From NCBI GenBank assembly GCA_947631625.1, contig CANRMA010000014.1:1-64000 (forward strand): a DNA stretch of 64,000 bases, in the 5' to 3' direction. Source of the stretch: an uncultured Lachnospiraceae bacterium (GTDB lineage: Bacteria; Bacillota; Clostridia; Lachnospirales; Lachnospiraceae). Below, piece by piece: positions 24,353 through 32,829 of this stretch; the stretch's first letter is position 1; the number at the start of each line of letters is the position of its first letter. Under the pieces are notes generated by a model. The model was not told the origin of the DNA, made no database searches, and was given only the letters and a program-made list of their open reading frames with translations. The position numbers and the translations under genes were made by a program.

Positions 24353-25525
24353 ATGGATATACAACTTGCTTCCAGAATGAAGGATTTTGAAGAGGGGATT
24401 TTCCAACTTTTAAATGAAAAGAAGCTTAAGCGGGAACAAAGCGGAGAAAAGGTCTATAATCTTTCGGTCGGGACGCCGGATTTTAAGCCTGCGGAACATA
24501 TTATGAAAGCTGTAAGCGATGCGGCGTCAAAGCCTGAGAATTATAAATATTCGCTTACCGAGCTCCCGGAGCTTATAGAGGCGGTACAGTCAAGGTATAA
24601 AAACCGTTACGGCGTAGAACTTTTAAAAGATGAGATAATGTCGGTATACGGTTCACAGGAAGGGATCGCGCATATCTGCATGTCTCTTTGCGATCCGGGC
24701 GACATAGTGCTTGTGCCCGATCCGGGGTATCCGATATTCAGTATAGGTCCGTCATTAGCGGGAGCGGATGTCAGAACCTATGAACTTACCGAAGAAAATA
24801 ACTATCTTCCGGATCTTGAGAATATGGACAGGGCGCTTTTAAAAAAGGTAAAATGCATGATCGTGTCATATCCGCTCAACCCCATATGCAAGACCGCTCC
24901 GTGGGAGTTTTATGAAAAACTCATTCCGTGGGCAATAGAAAATGAAATTATAATAATCCATGATAACGCGTATTCAGACATCATATATGACGGCAGGGAA
25001 GGCAGGTCCATTCTGGCGCATCCCCGCGCAAAGGAAACAGCGGTGGAATTTTATTCCCTGTCCAAGTCCTATAACTATACCGGAGCCAGAATGAGCTTTT
25101 TGGTCGGCAATTCCCGTATCGTGGAAGCATTTAAAAGACTGCGTTCACAGATCGATTATGGTATATTCCTGCCGGTGCAGTATGGAGCCATTGCCGCATT
25201 GACTGGTCCGGACAATATAGTAAAGGAACAGCGCGCAAAATATCAGGAAAGACGCGACGCCCTCTGCGGCGGTCTGCGCGATATAGGCTGGCCGATTGAG
25301 GACAGCGAGGGAACGATGTTTGCATGGGCTAAAATTCCGAAAGGTTATGACGATGACGTTGAATTCGTTATGGAGTTAATGGAGAAGACCGGAGTAGTCT
25401 GCACGCCCGGAAGCAGCTTCGGGGCTCTTGGCAAAGGCCATGTGCGTTTCGCGCTCGTACTGCCGCCCGAAACGATCAAAGAGGCGGTAGCGTCCATTGA
25501 TGCGTCCGGAATGCTTAAAAAATAA
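24353..25525 (+). CDS. Class I/II PLP-dependent aminotransferase
   Basis: The 390-residue protein is a fold-type I aminotransferase: YNLSVGTPDFKPAEHI, KYSLTELPEL, VPDPGYPIF, SYPLNPICKTA, IIIHDNAYSDIIYDG (PLP Asp and Tyr), and SLSKSYNYTGARMSFLVG with the Schiff-base Lys and phosphate-binding Arg. The closest pattern is the LL-diaminopimelate/alanine aminotransferase group. The usual NPTG after Pro is NPIC here. The actual amino donor is uncertain. A long hairpin element follows its stop. Confidence 0.92.
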   Translation: MDIQLASRMKDFEEGIFQLLNEKKLKREQSGEKVYNLSVGTPDFKPAEHIMKAVSDAASKPENYKYSLTELPELIEAVQSRYKNRYGVELLKDEIMSVYGSQEGIAHICMSLCDPGDIVLVPDPGYPIFSIGPSLAGADVRTYELTEENNYLPDLENMDRALLKKVKCMIVSYPLNPICKTAPWEFYEKLIPWAIENEIIIIHDNAYSDIIYDGREGRSILAHPRAKETAVEFYSLSKSYNYTGARMSFLVGNSRIVEAFKRLRSQIDYGIFLPVQYGAIAALTGPDNIVKEQRAKYQERRDALCGGLRDIGWPIEDSEGTMFAWAKIPKGYDDDVEFVMELMEKTGVVCTPGSSFGALGKGHVRFALVLPPETIKEAVASIDASGMLKK

Positions 25526-25551
25526 TAAACAAGAACTGTTAATTGAAGAAG

Positions 25552-25689
25552 GCGCAAGAGGTGTATATATGTTTTAAAAGACACGCTTGCGCTCCGACTC
25601 CGGCGTAGCGGTACTAAGGCTGCAAAGTACGCAGCCTAAGGACCGACGCCTGCATAGGGTCTTTTAAAACATATATACACCTCTTGCGC
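25552..25689. repeat. Long hairpin element with conserved apical core (copy 3)
   Basis: Arms 25552-25582 and 25659-25689 are perfect 31-base inverted repeats. The 76-base loop holds GTAGCGGTACTAAG, AGGCTGC, loop AAAGTAC, GCAGCCT and CCTAAGGACCGACGCC, which itself folds. This core matches that of the element at 8659-8861 (GTAGCGGYACTAAG, loop AAARTAC, CTAAG, CCGACGC) while the arms are unrelated in sequence. It could also act as a bidirectional terminator-like structure, but there is no T-run. Confidence 0.8.
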
Positions 25690-25704
25690 ATTGTAAAAAA
25701 TAGA

Positions 25705-25760
25705 CGATTGCGAAACGTTCCCACAATTTCAAATACGTAAATCGGAGTTTCGCAATTACC
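25705..25760. repeat. Short MITE-like palindrome (copy 4)
   Basis: CGATTGCGAAAC (25705-25716) and GTTTCGCAATTACC (25747-25760) form inverted ends around ACAATTTCAAATACGTAAATC, which matches the corresponding half of the copies at 8659 and 18491. Confidence 0.72.
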
Positions 25761-25870
25761 TGCTTTTACAAAATATAGAGCCCTGCATACTGTCCGCATT
25801 TTATGCTTTATGCAATAAAACAGGTCCTAATTTTTGTATATTTTTATTTCGGTTTTCTGCCATATTCAGA

Positions 25871-25899
25871 TTGACACATCGCAAGATATATCATATACT
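25871..25899 (+). promoter_or_regulatory. Promoter of nrdD-nrdG
   Basis: TTGACA (25871-25876) and TATACT (25894-25899) are 17 bases apart in the AT-rich region before nrdD. The 5' leader would be about 150 bases and would contain the palindrome at 25986. Confidence 0.7.
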
Positions 25900-25908
25900 A
25901 TCCTTAAA

Positions 25909-25924
25909 CCACAAAATATAGTAA
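25909..25924. promoter_or_regulatory. Candidate NrdR box
   Basis: CCACAAAATATAGTAA resembles the NrdR consensus ACACWATATATWGTGT. A weaker match (TCGCAAGATATATCAT) lies 30 bases upstream over the -10 box, and paired boxes at such spacing are typical. Tentative. Confidence 0.35.
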
Positions 25925-25985
25925 TATTATGTAAACAAAAACAACATTTTGTAGAATGTAATAAGAATCATTGTTGGTGAGCATG

Positions 25986-26031
25986 GGTAATTGCGAAACT
26001 TAGTTTCTTTGACGACTGTTTCGTGATCGCC
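25986..26031. repeat. Short MITE-like palindrome (copy 5)
   Basis: GGTAATTGCGAAAC (25986-25999) and GTTTCGTGATCGCC (26018-26031) are imperfect inverted ends 46 bases across, immediately before the nrdD ribosome-binding site. The stretch 25526-26057 therefore holds one long hairpin, two short palindromes and the nrdD promoter, and no gene. Confidence 0.7.
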
Positions 26032-26057
26032 TGCTGAATGAGTAAGGGGAAAGGTGT

Positions 26058-28253
26058 ATGAGCAGTCTGTTGGAAGCATTAAATGAAAATGAGACGGATG
26101 AGAATTACGGTGACGAGTATAAGCCTGCCAGAGAAGTCAAAGTCATCAAAAAAGACGGCAGCTTAGAGGCTTTTAACGTACAGAAGGTAATAGACGCCGT
26201 TGGAAAAAGCGCATATCGGGCGCTGACAAAATTTACGGAAGAAGAAAAGCGGCATATCTGCCAGACGGTGATCGACAGGGTGAATGAACTGGGCGATGAT
26301 AAGATACCGATACAGATCATGCACAATGTCGTGGAGAGCGCGCTTGAGGATGTCAAGCCCATAGTTGCCAAGAGTTATCGTGATTATCGTAATTACAAGC
26401 AGGATTTTGTAAGAATGATGGACGACGTTTATAAGAAGAGCCAGTCCATTATGTATATAGGCGACAAGGAGAACGCTAATACGGACAGCGCCCTTGTGTC
26501 AACCAAGAGAAGTCTCATTTTTAATCAGTTCAACAAAGAATTATATCAGAAATTCTTTATGACCACGGAGGAGATCCAGGCGTGCAGGGACGGTTATATT
26601 TACGTCCATGACATGTCGGCGAGAAGAGATACCATGAATTGCTGCCTTTTCAACGTCGCAGAGGTTTTGCACGGCGGATTTGAGATGGGCAATATCTGGT
26701 ACAATGAGCCCAAGACTCTGGATGTTGCTTTTGATGTCATCGGGGATATAGTGCTTAGCGCGGCGAGTCAGCAGTACGGCGGTTTTACCGTGCCTGAGGT
26801 TGATAAGATACTTGAGCCCTATGCCGAGAAAACCTATAGGAAAAGTCTGAAAAAGTATGCCGGACTGGGTGTAAATAGAGATACTGCCGAGAAAGAAGCG
26901 CTTGCTGATGTTGAGAGGGAATTTGAGCAGGGCTTTCAGGGTTGGGAATATAAGTTTAATACCGTGGCGAGCAGCCGTGGTGATTATCCTTTTATTACGG
27001 TGACCGCAGGTATAGGTACGGGAAGATTTGCCAAGATGGCGACGATCATAATGCTGAATGTGAGAAGAAAGGGACAGGGCAAGGCTGAGTGCAAGAAACC
27101 GGTGCTTTTCCCTAAGATAGTCTTTTTATATGATGAAAATCTTCACGGCCCGGGCAAAGAGCTTGAGGATGTGTTTGAGGCGGGTGTGCGTTGCTCCGCC
27201 AAGACCATGTATCCGGACTGGCTGAGTCTTACCGGTAAGGGATATATAGCAAGTATGTACAAGCAGTATGGAAAGGTCATATCTCCTATGGGCTGCAGGG
27301 CCTTTTTATCTCCGTGGTATGAGAGGGGAGGCATGCACCCTGCTGACGATAATGATGCGCCTGTTTTTGTGGGAAGGTTTAACATAGGTGTGGTTTCGCT
27401 GCATCTTCCCATGATTCTTGCCAAGTCGCGTCAGGAAAACAAGGATTTTTACGAGGTGCTTGATTATTACCTGAATCTGATAAGACAACTTCATATACGT
27501 ACATATGCATATCTGGGAGAAATGAGGGCTTCCACCAATCCGCTCGCATACTGCGAAGGCGGCTTCTTGGGCGGAAGGCTGCAGCTTCATGATAAGATCA
27601 AACCTATATTAAAGACTGCAACGGCAAGTTTCGGCATTACTGCCTTTAATGAGCTTCAGGAACTGTACAACGGCAAATCTCTGGTTGAGGACGGCAAATT
27701 TGCTCTGGAAGTTCTTGAACATATCAATGACAAGATAAACGAATTTAAAGAAGAAGACGGTCATCTTTATGCTATATACGGAACTCCCGCCGAGAATTTA
27801 TGCGGTCTGCAGGTTAAGCAGTTCCGCGCGAAATACGGCATAGTTGAGGGCGTATCGGACAGAGAGTATGTTTCCAACAGTTTTCACTGTCATGTTACGG
27901 AGGATATAACTCCCATTGAAAAACAGGATCTTGAATATCGTTTCTGGGAGCTTGCAAACGGCGGAAAGATCCAGTATGTCAAGTATCCTATAGATTACAA
28001 TATCGAGGCCATTAAGACGCTTATAAGGCGGGCGATGGACATGGGCTTTTATGAGGGCGTAAATCTGTCTTTGGCTTACTGTGACGACTGTGGGCATCAG
28101 GAGCTTGAAATGGATGTATGTCCGGTATGCGGAAGCCGTAATCTGACCAAAATAGACCGTATGAACGGCTATCTGGCTTATTCCCGCGTACATGGCGACA
28201 CAAGATTAAGTGACGCGAAGATGGCGGAGATCGCAGAGCGTAAGAGTATGTAA
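26058..28253 (+). CDS. nrdD: Anaerobic ribonucleoside-triphosphate reductase (class III)
   Basis: The 731-residue enzyme reduces NTPs to dNTPs without oxygen using a glycyl radical. It has an N-terminal ATP-cone (REVKVIKKDGSLEAFNV, residues about 22-110), the catalytic barrel (DMSARRDTMNCCLFN, TNPLAYCEGGFLGGRLQL), a C-terminal zinc site CDDCGHQ/CPVCGSRN, and NGYLAYSR containing the radical glycine, Gly704 by count. GGGGAAAGG precedes the ATG. The activase gene nrdG follows 25 bases after the stop, as usual. The gene supports an anaerobic lifestyle. Confidence 0.97.
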   Translation: MSSLLEALNENETDENYGDEYKPAREVKVIKKDGSLEAFNVQKVIDAVGKSAYRALTKFTEEEKRHICQTVIDRVNELGDDKIPIQIMHNVVESALEDVKPIVAKSYRDYRNYKQDFVRMMDDVYKKSQSIMYIGDKENANTDSALVSTKRSLIFNQFNKELYQKFFMTTEEIQACRDGYIYVHDMSARRDTMNCCLFNVAEVLHGGFEMGNIWYNEPKTLDVAFDVIGDIVLSAASQQYGGFTVPEVDKILEPYAEKTYRKSLKKYAGLGVNRDTAEKEALADVEREFEQGFQGWEYKFNTVASSRGDYPFITVTAGIGTGRFAKMATIIMLNVRRKGQGKAECKKPVLFPKIVFLYDENLHGPGKELEDVFEAGVRCSAKTMYPDWLSLTGKGYIASMYKQYGKVISPMGCRAFLSPWYERGGMHPADDNDAPVFVGRFNIGVVSLHLPMILAKSRQENKDFYEVLDYYLNLIRQLHIRTYAYLGEMRASTNPLAYCEGGFLGGRLQLHDKIKPILKTATASFGITAFNELQELYNGKSLVEDGKFALEVLEHINDKINEFKEEDGHLYAIYGTPAENLCGLQVKQFRAKYGIVEGVSDREYVSNSFHCHVTEDITPIEKQDLEYRFWELANGGKIQYVKYPIDYNIEAIKTLIRRAMDMGFYEGVNLSLAYCDDCGHQELEMDVCPVCGSRNLTKIDRMNGYLAYSRVHGDTRLSDAKMAEIAERKSM

Positions 28254-28278
28254 ATGTAGAAAGGTATTTGCTGTTGCT

Positions 28279-28779
28279 ATGAGATATCATAATATAACCA
28301 AAGACGACATGCTCAACGGAGACGGTCTGAGAGTAGTTTTATGGGTGGCCGGCTGTTCACATTGCTGTAAGGGCTGCCATAATCCCGTTACGTGGGACCC
28401 TGAGGGCGGACTTTTGTTTGATGAAGCTGCGCGGTCAGAGATTTTCGAACAGCTTGATAAAGATTATATTTCGGGAGTTACCTTTTCCGGGGGCGATCCC
28501 ATGCATGCTGCCAACAGAGCCGATGTCAGGAAGTTGGCGGCGCAGATAAAGGAAGCCTATCCGGATAAGACTATTTGGCTTTATACGGGCGATCTTTGGG
28601 AAAATGTCAAAGACGACGGGATAATGCAGTATGTTGATGTGTTGGTAGACGGAGAATTTGAGGAAGCCGGTAAGGATGCGACCCTTCACTGGAAGGGCAG
28701 CGCAAATCAGCGTGTTATAGATGTGCAGGCAAGTCTTGCAAAAGAGGATACCAAAGGACCTGTTCTGTACTGCGAATAG
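28279..28779 (+). CDS. nrdG: Anaerobic RNR-activating radical-SAM protein
   Basis: I start at ATG 28279 ([18 protein letters not shown]), the canonical NrdG N-terminus; AGAAAGG lies about 15 bases upstream, so the site is weak. The 166-residue protein has the radical-SAM motif CSHCCKGC (Cys26, Cys30, Cys33), [10 protein letters not shown] and [11 protein letters not shown]. It uses SAM to generate the glycyl radical on NrdD. It is translated from the same mRNA as nrdD and followed by dut, so all three genes serve dNTP supply. Confidence 0.95.
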   Translation: MRYHNITKDDMLNGDGLRVVLWVAGCSHCCKGCHNPVTWDPEGGLLFDEAARSEIFEQLDKDYISGVTFSGGDPMHAANRADVRKLAAQIKEAYPDKTIWLYTGDLWENVKDDGIMQYVDVLVDGEFEEAGKDATLHWKGSANQRVIDVQASLAKEDTKGPVLYCE

Positions 28780-28828
28780 TTATGAACGATATTTAGTGAA
28801 AATACGGACTGCCGGAAAGGATGATAAG

Positions 28829-29272
28829 TTGTCATATATGAAGACCATTAAAATAAAGTATTTTACGGATAAAATAGATAAACTGGCCTATATAGACGGA
28901 AAATCTGACTGGATCGATCTTCGTGCAGCCGAAGACGTGTCTTTGAAAAAGGGCGAATTTAAGCTTATACCTTTGGGAGTTGCAATGGAACTTCCGGAAG
29001 GCTATGAAGCGCATGTGGTTCCCAGAAGCTCAACTTTCAAAAACTTCGGGATAATCCAGACCAATCATCAGGGCGTCATAGACAGTACATATTGCGGCAA
29101 TAATGATCAGTGGTTCATGCCGGTTTACGCAGTAAGGGATACGCAGATACATGTCAACGACAGGATATGCCAGTTCCGTATCATGGAAAATCAGCCGAAG
29201 ATCGTTTTTGAAGAGACAGATCATCTTGATAATGCCGACAGAGGCGGACACGGAAGCACCGGAGTTCAGTAA
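28829..29272 (+). CDS. dut: dUTP diphosphatase (trimeric family)
   Basis: The start is probably TTG 28829, with AAAGG nine bases upstream; ATG 28838 is an alternative, and longer frames overlap nrdG. The 147-residue protein shows dUTPase motifs: [14 protein letters not shown] (motif 1), [12 protein letters not shown] (motif 2, slightly atypical for SS-LA), [17 protein letters not shown] (motif 3) and [13 protein letters not shown] (Gly-rich motif 5). It removes dUTP and supplies dUMP. The Phe in motif 2 and extra Asn residues near motif 3 indicate a divergent member. Confidence 0.88.
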   Translation: MSYMKTIKIKYFTDKIDKLAYIDGKSDWIDLRAAEDVSLKKGEFKLIPLGVAMELPEGYEAHVVPRSSTFKNFGIIQTNHQGVIDSTYCGNNDQWFMPVYAVRDTQIHVNDRICQFRIMENQPKIVFEETDHLDNADRGGHGSTGVQ

Positions 29273-29293
29273 ATATAATTTAAAACAGTCATG

Positions 29294-29323
29294 GAATAAA
29301 AAAACTTCTTCACGTACATAATA
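29294..29323 (+). promoter_or_regulatory. Candidate sigma-G promoter of spoVAF
   Basis: GAATA (29294-29298) and CATAATA (29317-29323) are 18 bases apart, fitting the forespore sigma-G pattern (TGAATA, about 17-18, CATACTA). The spoVA genes are sigma-G-controlled in known spore formers. Confidence 0.55.
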
Positions 29324-29354
29324 AGAAAAATGTTTCGTAAAGGAGTTTTTGTCT

Positions 29355-30881
29355 GTGCAAAGTAATAGTAAAAGTAATAATAAAAATAATAATAAAAGCA
29401 ATGTAAACAGCAGTAATAAAGCTGATGAACGGGCAGCGGACACAGTGTATGCGATGGACGGGCAGGCGGCTGACGTAATGTATCCGTCACTGGAAGATAA
29501 CATGCGTTATTTATCTGAGCGCCTGAAACCTGATACAAGTTTCGATATTGTATACAGGGTGATCGAAGTGGGCGGCAGGAGAGCCTGCATATACTTTATC
29601 GACGGTTTCTGTAAAGATGAGCTTATGCAGAAGCTATTGCAGTATTTTATTGATATGAAGCCGGAAGATATGCCGGAAGATGCTTACGGAATGGCAAAAA
29701 AGGCGACGCCGTATGTGGAAATTGATTTAAAAGACAGGTGGGACGATATTTTTTATAATATCCTGTCAGGAGTTTTTGCGCTTTTTATCGAAGGATATGA
29801 CAGGTGCGTCCTTATCGATTCAAGAACCTATCCTGCAAGAAGCGTATCGGAACCTGAAAAAGACAAGACTTTAAGAGGCTCCAAAGACGGTTTTGTGGAA
29901 ACCGTAGTGTTTAATACGGCGCTAATCAGGCGAAGGATAAGAAGCACTGAACTCAGAATGGAAATGCTGAATGCAGGCAAGAGTTCCAGGACGGATATCG
30001 TGCTTTGTTATATGGACAATCGCGTAGACCACGAATTCTTAAATAAGATCAAGAAAAGGATAGAGAACATCAAAGTTGACGCATTGACCATGAATCAGGA
30101 AAGCCTTGCGGAATGCCTTTATCAGAGAAACTGGTTCAATCCTTTTCCAAAGTTTAAGTATACCGAAAGACCGGATACCGCAGCGGCGCAGGTGCTTGAG
30201 GGCGATGTGATCATACTTGTTGACAATTCTCCGTCGGCCATGATAGTTCCAACCTCAATATTTGATATTATGGAAGAGGCGGATGACTATTATTTTCCGC
30301 CTGTTACCGGAACTTATTTAAGACTGTCGAGGTTTTTGATCGGGGTTCTGACCTATTTTATAACACCGACTTTTCTTTTGCTGATGCAGAGACCGGAATG
30401 GATTCCGGAATCCTTTAAATTCATTATGGTAAAGGAACCAAGCAACATACCGCTAATATACCAGTTCCTTATACTGGAACTTGCTATCGACGGCCTTAAG
30501 CTTGCGGCTATAAATACCCCCAATATGCTAAGTACGCCGCTTAGTGTGATGGCCGCTCTGGTGCTTGGTGAGTTTTCGGTCAACAGCGGCTGGTTCAACT
30601 CAGAGGTTATGTTATACATGGCCTTTGTTGCCATTGCCAATTATACGCAGTCCAGTTATGAGCTTGGATATGCGCTTAAGTTCATGCGTATTATAAATCT
30701 CATATTGACGCAATTATTCGGCATATATGGATATATAACAGCTGTTATTATATTGGTGCTGTCTATAGTCTTTAACAAGACTTTATCCAATAAGAGCTAT
30801 ATTTACCCTATCCTGCCGTTTAATTTAAGGCAGATGGCCAAAAGATTTCTGAGGCTGAGACTGCCGGAAGCCAAGGACTAG
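29355..30881 (+). CDS. spoVAF: GerA-family spore protein SpoVAF
   Basis: I choose GTG 29355 because AGGAG lies nine bases upstream; the TTG at 29349 is too close to it. The 508-residue protein has a Ser/Asn/Lys-rich leader, two soluble domains (residues about 40-310; IDSRTYPARSVSEPE, GSKDGFVETVVFNTALIRRRI, TERPDTAAAQVLEGDVIIL), and a five-segment membrane domain (YLRLSRFLIGVLTYF, NIPLIYQFLILELAIDGL). The TGTYLRL and NIPL blocks match SpoVAF better than GerKA. It acts in the spore inner membrane in germination. No gerB, gerC or other spoVA gene is adjacent. Confidence 0.88.
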   Translation: MQSNSKSNNKNNNKSNVNSSNKADERAADTVYAMDGQAADVMYPSLEDNMRYLSERLKPDTSFDIVYRVIEVGGRRACIYFIDGFCKDELMQKLLQYFIDMKPEDMPEDAYGMAKKATPYVEIDLKDRWDDIFYNILSGVFALFIEGYDRCVLIDSRTYPARSVSEPEKDKTLRGSKDGFVETVVFNTALIRRRIRSTELRMEMLNAGKSSRTDIVLCYMDNRVDHEFLNKIKKRIENIKVDALTMNQESLAECLYQRNWFNPFPKFKYTERPDTAAAQVLEGDVIILVDNSPSAMIVPTSIFDIMEEADDYYFPPVTGTYLRLSRFLIGVLTYFITPTFLLLMQRPEWIPESFKFIMVKEPSNIPLIYQFLILELAIDGLKLAAINTPNMLSTPLSVMAALVLGEFSVNSGWFNSEVMLYMAFVAIANYTQSSYELGYALKFMRIINLILTQLFGIYGYITAVIILVLSIVFNKTLSNKSYIYPILPFNLRQMAKRFLRLRLPEAKD

Positions 30882-30957
30882 CTTTTATTAAGGAACAGCT
30901 TTTATTAAGGACTAGCCTTTATTAAGGAACAGCCTTTATTAAGGACCAACCTTTGTT
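30873..30957 (+). repeat. Five 17-bp tandem repeats over the spoVAF stop codon
   Basis: Units AAGGACTAGCTTTTATT and AAGGAACAGCTTTTATT alternate at 30873, 30890, 30907, 30924 and 30941 (the last is degenerate), giving a 34-base higher-order period. The first unit contains the last two sense codons and stop codon of spoVAF. No hairpin is formed. Confidence 0.9.
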
Positions 30958-31008
30958 ATTTAAAATTATGGTTATTTAAAATTCTTAGCGAATTCTTAAA
31001 ATTAAGGA

Positions 31009-31037
31009 TTGTTATTTTATCGAATAAATAGTACAAT
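31009..31037 (+). promoter_or_regulatory. Promoter of manA
   Basis: TTGTTA (31009-31014) and TACAAT (31032-31037) are 17 bases apart, with about 80 bases of leader before the start codon. Confidence 0.55.
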
Positions 31038-31124
31038 AAGGGCATTAATGCAATAAAGATAGGCAATTAAAGATAAAATAGGTGCATTAGTGTTTTGATG
31101 AACATTAGGAGGAAACTAAAAGTA

Positions 31125-32078
31125 ATGAATTGTCCGGAAAGTCCCATTTTATTTATAAATCCCGTTTTTAAGCAGATGCTGTGGGGAGGGGAGCGGCTTG
31201 GAAAGGACTGGCCTTATGAGATTCCCGGAAAAGACACCGGGGAGTGTTGGGCGGTAAGCGCGCATCCTAACGGTGACTGCACTGTAAAAGGCGGGAAATA
31301 TGATGGACGCGCTCTTTCGAAGCTTTGGAAAGAAGAGCCGGAGTTATTTGGCAATATAGATATGGAGCGTTTCCCGCTTTTGGTTAAGATAATTGATGCA
31401 CAGGGATATTCGAGCATTCAGGTACATCCCCATGATGAATATGCCAGACTTCATGAAAACGGTTCCTACGGCAAAATGGAGTGTTGGTATATATTGGACA
31501 GTACAGAAGAGTCAAGTCTTGTGGTGGGACATAACGCAAAGACCAGAGACGAACTTAAAGACATGGTTCATAAAGGCGAATGGAAAGAACTGATAAGGGA
31601 AGTCCATGTGGAAAAGGATGATTTTATCCAGATAGAGCCGGGAACCATACATACATTCGGCGGCGGGCTGATGATACTGGAAATACAGCAGAACAGTGAT
31701 ATAACATACAGGGTGTATGATTTTGACCGTCTTACCAACGGTAAGCCCAGAGAGCTTCATCTGGATAAGGCTCTTGAAGTTATCACCGTTCCGCCCAAGC
31801 CTCTGGAAGACTGTATAATAAAAACCGGCAATATGCCTGAAAATACAATGAATCTGCTTATTGAGTGCGAATATTACAGGGTATGGAAACTTGATATTTC
31901 AGGTTCTTTTGAGACCGTGCAGGATCAGCCTTTTATGATAATGAGCGTAACAAGAGGAAACGGCTGCATAAACGGAACACAGATCAGTAAGGGAGATCAT
32001 TTTATTCTGCCGCATGGTTACGGTGATATAAAACTGGATGGCGACATGCAGATAATTGCGTCTGCCTGCAGAATGTGA
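31125..32078 (+). CDS. manA: Mannose-6-phosphate isomerase, class I
   Basis: The start at ATG 31125 has TAGGAGGA eleven bases upstream; an earlier ATG at 31095 lacks a site. The 317-residue zinc enzyme interconverts mannose-6-phosphate and fructose-6-phosphate. Visible blocks are LWGGERLGKDW, GECWAVSAHPNGDC, PLLVKIIDAQGYSSIQVHP (zinc Gln/His), GKMECWYIL and EPGTIHTFGGGLMILEIQQ (zinc His). Length is normal for the short Firmicute form. The last codons are duplicated in the 92-bp repeats that follow. Confidence 0.96.
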   Translation: MNCPESPILFINPVFKQMLWGGERLGKDWPYEIPGKDTGECWAVSAHPNGDCTVKGGKYDGRALSKLWKEEPELFGNIDMERFPLLVKIIDAQGYSSIQVHPHDEYARLHENGSYGKMECWYILDSTEESSLVVGHNAKTRDELKDMVHKGEWKELIREVHVEKDDFIQIEPGTIHTFGGGLMILEIQQNSDITYRVYDFDRLTNGKPRELHLDKALEVITVPPKPLEDCIIKTGNMPENTMNLLIECEYYRVWKLDISGSFETVQDQPFMIMSVTRGNGCINGTQISKGDHFILPHGYGDIKLDGDMQIIASACRM

Positions 32079-32382
32079 TATAATAAGCTCAGGCTCGGCA
32101 GCCTGAGCTATCAGAATTGCGTAGCAATTCTGCAACGGATGATATAGTGTGTTCGCTTCTGAGAATGTGATATAATGAGCTCAGGCTCGGCGGTCGGAGT
32201 TATCAAAATTGCTATGCAATTCTGCAATGGATGATATAGTGTGTTCGCTTCTGAGAATGTGATATAATGAGCTCAGGCTCGGCGGTCGGAGTTATCAAAA
32301 TTGCTATGCAATTCTGCAATGGATGATATAGTGTGTTCGCTTCTGAGAATGTGATATAATAAGCTCAGGCTCGGCGGTCGGG
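32070..32382 (+). repeat. 92-bp tandem array with an extended -10 promoter per unit
   Basis: Units begin at 32070, 32162, 32254 and 32346 (the last is truncated at about 32382). Copies two and three are identical; copy one differs at about a dozen bases. Every unit holds TGATATAAT (extended -10). Copy one also has two hairpins, AGCTCAGGCT/AGCCTGAGCT with loop CGGC and AGAATTGC/GCAATTCT with loop GTA; the first has degenerated in later copies. Each unit carries AGAATGTGA, the last codon, Met and stop of manA. The stretch contains no gene. Confidence 0.9.
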
Positions 32383-32407
32383 AAATAAACTATGGGAGGT
32401 ATATGTG

Positions 32408-32827
32408 ATGAAAGATAGTAATTGCGGATATTGTCAGGGCGGAGAGCTTTTAGCTAAATTTGGTATTAAAATATGCGATCTGGACGTGAGCCAGCTTATA
32501 TTGTTCAAGGAGCAGAGCAAACCCGGAAGGTGTATTGTTGCTTATAAAGATCACGTAAGTGAGATCGTGGATATAAGCGATGAGGAACGGAATAAATTCT
32601 TCGCAGATGTAAACAGGGCTGCCAAAGCCATACATGCGGCTTTTTCTCCGGATAAACTTAATTACGGAGCTTATGGCGATACAGGCTGCCATTTACATAT
32701 GCATCTGGTTCCGAAGTATAAGGATAAAGATGAGTGGGGCTCAACCTTTCAGATGAATCCGGATAAAATATATTTAAGCGATGATGAATATGAAGAAATG
32801 ATCAGAAAGATAAAGGAGCATCTGTAA
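32408..32827 (+). CDS. HIT-family nucleotide-binding hydrolase
   Basis: ATG 32408 is eight bases from GGGAGG and is preferred to GTG 32405. The 139-residue protein has a Cys pair near the N-terminus (CGYC) and the histidine triad GCHLHMHLVPK near residue 95. HIT proteins hydrolyse or transfer nucleotide phosphates (HinT, Fhit, GalT relatives). It is likely read from the last promoter of the 92-bp array and is two bases upstream of the sortase gene. Confidence 0.93.
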   Translation: MKDSNCGYCQGGELLAKFGIKICDLDVSQLILFKEQSKPGRCIVAYKDHVSEIVDISDEERNKFFADVNRAAKAIHAAFSPDKLNYGAYGDTGCHLHMHLVPKYKDKDEWGSTFQMNPDKIYLSDDEYEEMIRKIKEHL

Positions 32828-32829
32828 GA

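Noticed and set aside
24344..24356. Another MITE end (GGTAATTGC) at the aminotransferase start
   Set aside because: Only nine bases match, with no GAAAC extension and no paired end. Treated as chance.
25526..26057. Riboswitch or hidden gene in the long gap before nrdD
   Set aside because: The strong structure is explained by inverted repeats and MITE-like ends. I see no riboswitch core and no frame with a ribosome-binding site.
31095..31124. Earlier start for manA
   Set aside because: The ATG at 31095 would place the strong GGAGGA inside the gene; the ATG at 31125 is correctly placed behind it.
32079..32382. tRNA or terminator cluster after manA
   Set aside because: The hairpins lack T-runs and no cloverleaf can be formed. 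The 92-bp periodicity explains the stretch.
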